A stretch of DNA of 64,000 bases from assembly GCA_001899085.1 (NCBI GenBank), contig MKVB01000004.1:1-64000 (forward strand). Direction: 5' to 3'. This stretch comes from Devosia sp. 66-14 (lineage in GTDB: Bacteria > Pseudomonadota > Alphaproteobacteria > Rhizobiales > Devosiaceae). The notes beneath the pieces were generated by a model. That model did no database searches, was not told where the DNA came from, and worked only from the letters and a program-made list of their open reading frames with translations. This document shows, in pieces, positions 58,887 through 64,000 of the stretch. Made by a program: the position numbers and the translations under genes. Each line of letters starts with the position of its first letter. The stretch's first letter is position 1.

Positions 58887-60032
58887 ATGTCGCACCTCCC
58901 CGATGCCCAGCCGCCTGCCTTCGATCCGGCCGCGCCGTTCGAGATCTTCCTCGTCGCCACCCCCGGGCTCGAGGCCGCCCTGCGGGCCGAAGCGGCAGCA
59001 CTGGGATTTTCCAACGTCAGGCAGGTGGAGGGCGGGGTCACCATCACCGGCCACTGGCTCGATGTCTGGCGCGCCAATCTCGAGCTGCGCGGCGCCAGCC
59101 GGGTGCTGGCCCGCTTTGCCAGCTTTCGCGCCATGCACCTGGCGCAGCTCGACAAGCGGGCGCGAAAACTCCCCTGGGCGGCGATCCTCCGGCCCGATGT
59201 GGCGGTGTCGGTAGAAGCCACTTGTCGCAAATCGAAAATCTATCACGCCGGCGCCGCCGCCCAGCGCGTCGCCACCGCCATCCGCGAGGCCCTGGGCGCT
59301 CCCATCGCCGACAAGGCGCCGCTGACCGTCATGGCGCGGATCGAGGACGACCTGGTCACCATCAGCGTCGATACCTCGGGCGAGCTGCTGCACAAGCGCG
59401 GCCACAAGGAAGCAGTGAACCGCGCCCCGATGCGCGAGACCATGGCGGCGCTGTTCCTCAGCCAGTGTGGCTTTACCGGCGACGAGCCGGTGCTCGACCC
59501 GATGTGCGGCTCGGGCACCTTTGTCATCGAGGCGGCCGAGATCGCCGCCGGCCTGCAGGCCGGCCGCTCGCGCAGCTTCGCCTTCGAGCAGCTGGCGACG
59601 TTCGATCGTGCCGGCTGGGAAGCGCTGCGCTCCGTCGCCCGCCGCCAGCCGACGGTGCGGTTCTATGGCAGCGATCGCGATGCCGGGGCCATCGCGATGA
59701 GCAAAGCCAATGCCGAGCGCGCCGGCGTTACCGAACTCACCGAGTTCCGGCAACTGCCGGTAGGTGAGCTCGAACGCCCGGCAGGGCCGCCGGGCCTCGT
59801 CATCGTCAACCCGCCCTTCGGTGCGCGCATCGGCGAAGGCGCCTCGCTCGGGCCGCTCTATCGCAGCCTCGGCAGCGTGCTGCGCGAACGTTTTTCAGGC
59901 TGGCGCGTCGGGCTGCTCACCACCGAAATCGGCCTCGCCCGCGCCACGGCCCTGCCATTCCTGCCCAACGGCGCGCCGGTGCTGCATGGCGGGCTGCGGG
60001 TGACGCTCTATCGCACGGGTGTTTTGCCGTAA
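58887..60032 (+). CDS. rRNA/tRNA guanine-N2 methyltransferase (THUMP, RlmL-N type)
   Basis: A 381-residue enzyme. The N-terminal ferredoxin-like/THUMP region (FEIFLVATPGLEAALRAEAA; GGVTITGHWLDVWRANLELR) is followed by the SAM domain: NRAPMRETMAALFL near residue 178, LDPMCGSGTFVIEAAEIA near 207, FYGSDRDAGAIAMSKANAER, and the catalytic NPPF in LVIVNPPFGARIG near 310. This is the YcbY N-terminal half (m2G2445 of 23S rRNA) or the TrmN type. The exact base cannot be decided. Confidence 0.88.
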   Translation: MSHLPDAQPPAFDPAAPFEIFLVATPGLEAALRAEAAALGFSNVRQVEGGVTITGHWLDVWRANLELRGASRVLARFASFRAMHLAQLDKRARKLPWAAILRPDVAVSVEATCRKSKIYHAGAAAQRVATAIREALGAPIADKAPLTVMARIEDDLVTISVDTSGELLHKRGHKEAVNRAPMRETMAALFLSQCGFTGDEPVLDPMCGSGTFVIEAAEIAAGLQAGRSRSFAFEQLATFDRAGWEALRSVARRQPTVRFYGSDRDAGAIAMSKANAERAGVTELTEFRQLPVGELERPAGPPGLVIVNPPFGARIGEGASLGPLYRSLGSVLRERFSGWRVGLLTTEIGLARATALPFLPNGAPVLHGGLRVTLYRTGVLP

Positions 60033-60056
60033 GATCGCACGACGGTGCCCCTAGCG

Positions 60057-60220
60057 TCCCCTCGCCCTTTGGGGAGAGGGCTAGGGTGAGGGGTAGCCAA
60101 GCACACCGGCAGTGCGTGCGAGAAGCAGATATCGACCTCGGCGCGCTTGGCGCCCCTCACCCCATGATGAGGCCTTCGGCCTCTTCGCCGCCCTCTCCCC
60201 AAAGGGGCGAGGGGGCGGGG
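60057..60220. repeat. Palindromic intergenic repeat
   Basis: Left GTCCCCTCGCCCTTTGGGGA with GAGGGCTAGGGTGAGGGG; right CCCCTCACCCCATGATGAGG ... CCGCCCTCTCCCCAAAGGGG with CGAGGGGGCGGGG. The halves are inverted around about 60120. It lies between the methyltransferase and the small DUF1127-like gene. Confidence 0.7.
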
Positions 60221-60247
60221 TGGCACGGCCGGTTGCTTGAACCAGGC

Positions 60248-60406
60248 TCAGGCCCCGATGCAGCGATCGAACTGCGGATGATGTACCGGCAGGTCCGCCA
60301 GCTCGCGCGCGCTCATGTTGCTGAGCGGATCATGGCTCGTCTCATCGCCGTCGATTTCGAACAGCCGCGCCAGCCAGAGGCGCAATTCGTTGAACAGTTT
60401 GTACAT
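60248..60406 (-). CDS. DUF1127-like small protein
   Basis: A 52-residue protein, MYKLFNELRLWLARLFEIDG then DPLSNMSARELADLPVHHPQ. The DP(L/W)..MS.RELADL pattern is that of alphaproteobacterial DUF1127/YjiS-like peptides, often implicated in phosphate or RNA homeostasis. AAGGAGGG immediately precedes the ATG. It is divergent from a LysR regulator, which may control it through the interval (dyad GCCC-N6-GGGC at 60435-60448). Confidence 0.82.
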   Translation of the reverse strand: MYKLFNELRLWLARLFEIDGDETSHDPLSNMSARELADLPVHHPQFDRCIGA

Positions 60407-60503
60407 TTTGAAGCCCTCCTTGGGTCTGGTGTATGCCCCAATATGGGCGGTCGGGCTGCTCGCGCCAATCGACAAGAGTTTCATGCGGGTATAGAAAATC
60501 TAT

Positions 60504-61421
60504 ATGCCGAGCCCGTTTCCCATTCCGCTCAACGCCATCCGCGCCATCGAGATCGTGGCGCGACGCGGCGCCCTCGCCCCGGCCGCCGAGGAGCTTGGCG
60601 TAACGCCGGGGGCGGTCAGCCAGCATCTCAGGCGGGCTGAGGAGCGGCTGGGGCTCGAACTGTTCGAACGCACCCCACAGGGGTTGCGGCCAACCGCGGT
60701 GCTGCGCCAGATCCTGCCACAGCTGAGCGGTGGCTTTGCCGCCCTCGCCGAGGCGGTGAGTGGCCTCAGGCCCGGCAACGAGAACGTGTTGACCCTCACC
60801 GTCGGCAGCGTTTTCGCCTCGCGCTGGCTGATCTGGCGCATCGCCAAGTTCAACAAGCTGCACCCCGAAATCGAGGTGCGGCTGGTGGTGACAGGCACCA
60901 TGATCGACCTCGTCCATTCCGACATCGATTTCGGCATCCGCTTCGGCCGCGGCAACTGGCCGGGGCTGAAGGCCGAGCTGATCGGCGGCGCCCGCTACAG
61001 CCCGGTCGCGGCGCCGCCGCTGGCGCGGCTGCTGGAGAGCCCCGCCGACCTCGCGCATGTGCCGCTGATCCGCGACACCGCCTCGATGCTGCCCTGGGAG
61101 CCCTGGTTTGCCGCGACCGGGAGCCAGCCGTTCGAGCTCACCGGTCCCCGCTATGACGATCCGGCCCTGGCCTTCGATGCGGCAATCTCGGAGCAGGGCG
61201 TGCTGATGGCGGTGGATATGATGTCGGCCGACGCGGTCAGCGACGGCCGCCTGGTCCGCCCCTTCGCCACCTCGGTGGAAAGCGAACTCGGCTATTGGCT
61301 GATCGTCGTCGAAGGCCGCCGCGAAGCGAAAAAGGTCCGGCTGTTCCGCGAATGGCTGCGCGCCGAAGTGCCGGATTCGGCCGAGGGCTACGTGGCGCAG
61401 GTGAAGCGGAGGGAGAGGTAG
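60504..61421 (+). CDS. LysR-family transcriptional regulator (GcvA-like)
   Basis: A 305-residue regulator. The N-terminal HTH is FPIPLNAIRAIEIVARRGAL then APAAEELGVTPGAVSQHLRR and AEERLGLELFER, the GcvA subgroup form. The C-terminal periplasmic-binding-like domain contains LTVGSVFASRWLIWRIAKF, DLVHSDIDFGIRFGRGNWPG and a late GVLMAVDMMSADAVSDGRLV. The target is probably the divergent small gene and itself. The effector is unknown. Confidence 0.92.
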   Translation: MPSPFPIPLNAIRAIEIVARRGALAPAAEELGVTPGAVSQHLRRAEERLGLELFERTPQGLRPTAVLRQILPQLSGGFAALAEAVSGLRPGNENVLTLTVGSVFASRWLIWRIAKFNKLHPEIEVRLVVTGTMIDLVHSDIDFGIRFGRGNWPGLKAELIGGARYSPVAAPPLARLLESPADLAHVPLIRDTASMLPWEPWFAATGSQPFELTGPRYDDPALAFDAAISEQGVLMAVDMMSADAVSDGRLVRPFATSVESELGYWLIVVEGRREAKKVRLFREWLRAEVPDSAEGYVAQVKRRER

Positions 61422-61456
61422 GGGCGAGGGGTAAGGGGCGCCGAGACGGCGGATAG

Positions 61457-61594
61457 GCTGGTGCGGAAAGAGCACCCCCACCCCTGTCCCCTCCCCGCAA
61501 GGGGGAGGGAGACGCCATCACCAGCGCCAGTGTTTCGGTCTCCTCCCCCCTTGCGGGGGAGGGACAGGGTGGGGGGTGCGTTTCCCGCACCAGC
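61457..61594. repeat. Complete 138-bp palindromic element
   Basis: Ends GCTGGTGCGG (61457-61466) and CCGCACCAGC (61585-61594). The arms then run through AGCACCCCCACCCCTGTCCC on the left and GGGACAGGGTGGGGGGTGCG on the right to paired CCCCGCAAGGGGGAGGGAGA cores. It appears to be the intact form of elements seen in part at 8651 and 45375. It lies between the convergent LysR and SMP-30-like genes. Confidence 0.85.
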
Positions 61595-61612
61595 CCATCA
61601 GCGAGGTCAGCC

Positions 61613-62467
61613 TCACTCCACCGTCAGCGCCACCAGTTCCCCGGTCTGCGTCAGCGGCACATACACCACCTTGCCCTCGACCCACAGGTCCGCCGCGCCC
61701 GGCGCCAGTGTCGTGAGCGTCGTCACCTTGTCGTCGGCATAGGTGAGAATGGTGCCGGCCGGATTGTCGTCGAACACCAGGCTGTCGCCGAGCCGGGCGA
61801 CGCCGTCGGTGAGGGCGACGCCCATGGCGCCGCTGAGCGGGGTGATGGCCTTGGTGCCCAGGTCCACTGCCTGCAGCCCGCCTTTGCTGTCGAAGCTGAA
61901 GTCGGGTTTCATGCCGGTGCCCATCGAGCCGACGATCAGGGTCTTGCCGTCGATGAACAGGCCATTGGGGGTGGCGAGTTTCTCGTCCGCGAGCCACTTC
62001 TCCACTGCGCCGCCCGAGAGCTTGTAGATCGCCGAGCCCATGAGGTCGCTGACATAGACATCGGCGCCATCGCTGGTGACGTCATTGGGGAACATCGCGC
62101 CCTCGAGCGCGTGGGTGGTGACGATCGAGCCGTCCGCCAGCTTGATCTCGACCAACCCGTTGCTGTCGGCAACGAACAGGCTGTCGCCGACGATCGCCAT
62201 GCCCTTGGGGTCGGTGAGGCCGCTGGTCCACTGCTCGGTGACCAGCTTGCCGTCGGGCGAGACGATCGACAGGTAGCCATCGGCGCCGCCATCAGGCCCG
62301 AACGTTGCCATGTTGCCGACGATCAGCCGGTCGTTGGCTTTGTCGAAGATCACCGATTCCGGCATTTTCAGCCCACCCAGGCGCCAGCTTTCAGTGGCGG
62401 TCTGCGCCGAAGCGCCGAGGGTGCCGGCCGCAACGAGGCCGAGGGCGAGGCTCAATCGCAAAAACAT
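61613..62467 (-). CDS. Exported SMP-30/NHL beta-propeller protein
   Basis: A 284-residue protein with a signal peptide (LRLSLALGLVAAGTLGASA|Q) and repeated propeller strands: PESVIFDKANDRLIVGN, DPKGMAIVGDSLFVADSNGL, FPNDVTSDGADVYVSDLMGS, TPNGLFIDGKTLIVGSM. This is the SMP-30/gluconolactonase-like fold, probably a periplasmic lactonase or ligand-binding propeller. CGGAGGAAG precedes the ATG. It is divergent from mbfA, whose Irr box lies in the shared interval. Confidence 0.82.
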   Translation of the reverse strand: MFLRLSLALGLVAAGTLGASAQTATESWRLGGLKMPESVIFDKANDRLIVGNMATFGPDGGADGYLSIVSPDGKLVTEQWTSGLTDPKGMAIVGDSLFVADSNGLVEIKLADGSIVTTHALEGAMFPNDVTSDGADVYVSDLMGSAIYKLSGGAVEKWLADEKLATPNGLFIDGKTLIVGSMGTGMKPDFSFDSKGGLQAVDLGTKAITPLSGAMGVALTDGVARLGDSLVFDDNPAGTILTYADDKVTTLTTLAPGAADLWVEGKVVYVPLTQTGELVALTVE

Positions 62468-62609
62468 GGTCTTCCTCCGATTATGGATTTTGGCCGGCTT
62501 CCGCCGCTGGCGTTCCGGCGGCGCGAGCCTAGCGAACCTCGAACAAGGTTCGGCCTTTGCTCGACATCAGCGAAAGGCATGACCGGGGGTTGTCGAACCC
62601 CTCGCCAAT

Positions 62610-62628
62610 GTTTAGAATAATTCTAAAC
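62610..62628. promoter_or_regulatory. Iron-control element (Irr box) before mbfA
   Basis: A perfect 19-base palindrome, GTTTAGAATAATTCTAAAC. It contains TTTAGAA-N3-TTCTAAA, the ICE sequence bound by the rhizobial haem-regulated repressor Irr. It lies 18 bases before the mbfA start, a location suited to repression under low iron, as described for mbfA in other Hyphomicrobiales. Confidence 0.9.
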
Positions 62629-62645
62629 TGAATGGCTAGAGCGCT

Positions 62646-63629
62646 ATGTTTGCACGTCTTCTTCACCCGCACCGGCGGGATTTCCGGTCTCTCGACGAGC
62701 GCGAGATCCTGTCCCTGGCGGTCGCCGCCGAAGAGGAAGATGGCGCCATCTATGCCGAGATCGCCGAGCGCTTCGCTTCGCGCTACCCGGCCACCGCAAA
62801 AGTGTTCGAGGGGATGGCGGTCGAGGAAGACGGGCATCGCCGCCGGCTGCTCGACCTCTATGTCGAAAAGTTCGGCTCGCGCCTCGTGCCGATCCGGCGC
62901 GAGCATGTGCGCGGCTTCCTCGAGCGCAAGCCCGTCTGGCTGATGGAGACCATGAGTCTGGAGGCGGTGCGCCAGATGGCCTTCGAGATGGAGGCGGCGG
63001 CGTCGCGTTTCTATACCGAGGCGGCGGGGCGGGCCACCGATGTCGAGGTGCGAAAGCTGCTCGGCGATCTCGCCGTGGAAGAGCGCGAGCATGCCAATCT
63101 CGCCGGCAAGCTCGAAGAGCAGGTGCTCGGCGCCGAGGAGCGGGCCGCCGAAAAGAGCGAGGAGCACCGGCAGTTTCTTTTGACCTATGTGCAGCCCGGT
63201 CTCGCCGGGCTGATGGACGGCTCGGTGTCGACCCTGGCGCCGGTCTTTGCCGCCGCCTTCGCCACCGGCAATACCTGGTCGACCTTCCTCGTCGGCCTCG
63301 CCGCCGCGGTGGGCGCCGGCATCTCGATGGGCTTTACCGAAGCCGCGGCCGATGACGGCAAGCTCACCGGCCGCGGCTCGCCGCTGATCCGCGGCGTGGT
63401 CACCGGCGCGATGACGGCGCTGGGCGGCCTCGGGCACGCGCTGCCCTATCTGATCCCGCATTTCTGGACCGCGACCGGCGTCGCCGCTGCCGTGGTGGTG
63501 ATCGAGCTCTGGGCCATCGCCTTCATCCAGAACCGCTACATGCAGACCCCGTTCTGGCGCGCCGCCTTGCAGGTGGTGCTGGGCGGAGCGCTGGTGTTTG
63601 CCGCGGGGATCATCATCGGCAGCGCCTAG
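62646..63629 (+). CDS. mbfA: Membrane-bound ferritin MbfA (ferritin-like domain plus VIT1-type exporter)
   Basis: A 327-residue iron exporter. The N-terminal ferritin/rubrerythrin-like four-helix domain (residues about 15-165) has di-iron ligands in LAVAAEEEDGAIYAEI, MAVEEDGHRRR, FEMEAAASRFYTEA and LAVEEREHANL. The C-terminal VIT1-like membrane domain (about 190-327) has GLAGLMDGSVSTLAPVFAAA, VGAGISMGFTEAAADDG and three further helices. In related bacteria it exports iron and protects from peroxide. The Irr box in front supports iron-dependent expression. Confidence 0.94.
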   Translation: MFARLLHPHRRDFRSLDEREILSLAVAAEEEDGAIYAEIAERFASRYPATAKVFEGMAVEEDGHRRRLLDLYVEKFGSRLVPIRREHVRGFLERKPVWLMETMSLEAVRQMAFEMEAAASRFYTEAAGRATDVEVRKLLGDLAVEEREHANLAGKLEEQVLGAEERAAEKSEEHRQFLLTYVQPGLAGLMDGSVSTLAPVFAAAFATGNTWSTFLVGLAAAVGAGISMGFTEAAADDGKLTGRGSPLIRGVVTGAMTALGGLGHALPYLIPHFWTATGVAAAVVVIELWAIAFIQNRYMQTPFWRAALQVVLGGALVFAAGIIIGSA

Positions 63630-63638
63630 AGCGCCGAG

Positions 63639-63770
63639 AAAGGCCCCCTCACCCGCCGCCTCGCGGCGACCTCTCCCCCCAGGGAGAGGTGGTGCATGGG
63701 CACGATCTCGCCACAGCGCACCTCTCCCTGGGGGAGAGGTCGGTCCGAAGGACCGGGTGAGGGGGCCTTT
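63639..63770. repeat. 132-bp palindromic element, copy 2 (16-bp terminal inverted repeats)
   Basis: Ends AAAGGCCCCCTCACCC (63639-63654) and GGGTGAGGGGGCCTTT (63755-63770). The interior again holds CCTCTCCCCCCAGGGAGAGG and its inverted partner. It is closely similar to copy 1 at 9547-9686 over most of its length, including the central GGGCACGATCTCGCC. Confidence 0.85.
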
Positions 63771-63867
63771 TGGCTGTCGACAATGCTCAAAAACACACAC
63801 GCTTCGATCGAAGCGTTCATGATCCTGCGGCAGCCTCTCATCCCGGGCCGCCGGTTATGACCGCCGT

Positions 63868-64000
63868 TCAGTTGGCGACGACGAAGAACACCACCAGCAC
63901 CAGGACGGCGAACAGCCCGACCAGGAATGGCCATGGCAACAGATGCAGTTCGTGCTGGGTTTCGAGGCCGTGATCGACGTTTTCGTGGCGGATACCCTGC
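63868..64000 (-). CDS. Membrane protein, C-terminal part only
   Basis: The minus-strand frame entering from the right edge reads GIRHENVDHGLETQHELHLL, then a hydrophobic end PWPFLVGLFAVLVLVVFFVV and AN-stop at 63868. It is a single C-terminal membrane anchor after a polar segment. The rest lies beyond the window, so no family is assigned. Confidence 0.6.
   Translation of the reverse strand, partial: QGIRHENVDHGLETQHELHLLPWPFLVGLFAVLVLVVFFVVAN

Overview
The window is high-GC DNA with alphaproteobacterial character. The best guess is a Hyphomicrobiales (rhizobial-order) bacterium, perhaps Devosia-like. This rests on a FnrN-type regulator with CX2CX7C and TTGAT-N4-ATCAA boxes, a perfect Irr-type iron-control palindrome in front of an MbfA ferritin/VIT protein, RhaM/CUT2 sugar genes, CreA, DUF1203 and extensin-family proteins, and many short G/C-rich palindromic intergenic repeats. 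The genus was not proven from sequence alone.

Layout. 1-12 kb is a sugar-uptake and catabolism region. It starts with the end of a CUT1 ABC operon (Tat-exported binding protein, internal terminator, MalF-like permease) and a divergent GntR regulator. It continues with a CUT2 ABC transporter (ATPase, binding protein, two permeases), an enolase-superfamily dehydratase, an IclR regulator, rhamnose mutarotase RhaM, a DapA-family lyase and an aldo/keto reductase. Together these suggest uptake and mainly non-phosphorylated breakdown of a deoxy-hexose such as L-rhamnose or L-fucose. 12-21 kb is a low-oxygen respiration block: a Tat lipoprotein lipase, cydABX on the minus strand, cydDC plus a hemerythrin on the plus strand, and fnrN with a 40-aa membrane protein upstream. 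The cydA/cydD interval and the fnrN upstream region each carry the same FNR box.

21-38 kb holds an ABC/FtsX exporter, an MFS/HxlR pair, an Omp25-like barrel protein, a PQQ/sorbosone-type dehydrogenase, an SDR/LicD pair, a 6-phosphogluconate dehydrogenase, a DUF1624 membrane acyltransferase, queF, tandem cyclic-nucleotide-fold proteins coupled to a SelW-like protein, creA, a 1-Cys peroxiredoxin and small membrane proteins. A tRNA-Ser(GGA) lies at 38.4 kb. Just beyond it is accessory-looking DNA (38.6-43.4 kb): a MerR regulon of an epimerase and a DJ-1 protein with two matching 19-bp-spacer promoters, then small orphan genes and one frameshifted gene.

43.5-49.7 kb contains a third cyclic-nucleotide-fold protein, a RgpF-like glycan protein, a ChaA-type antiporter, an isolated atpB preceded by a 59-aa membrane protein, a zinc-less alcohol dehydrogenase and a membrane protein/XRE pair. 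At 49.8-53.5 kb lies a decayed VWA-domain gene and a complete, lower-GC ABC-three-component (ABC-3C) conflict system: a PD-(D/E)XK-type effector, a middle component and a DUF2326 coiled-coil ATPase. 53.8-64 kb returns to core-like genes: lepA, methyltransferases, DUF1203, extensin-like, a LysR regulator, an SMP-30-like protein and mbfA.

Between genes there are at least a dozen palindromic repeat elements. They include two copies of a roughly 135-bp element with 16-17 bp terminal inverted repeats, one apparently chimeric element, and a nested palindrome at 57.07-57.38 kb.
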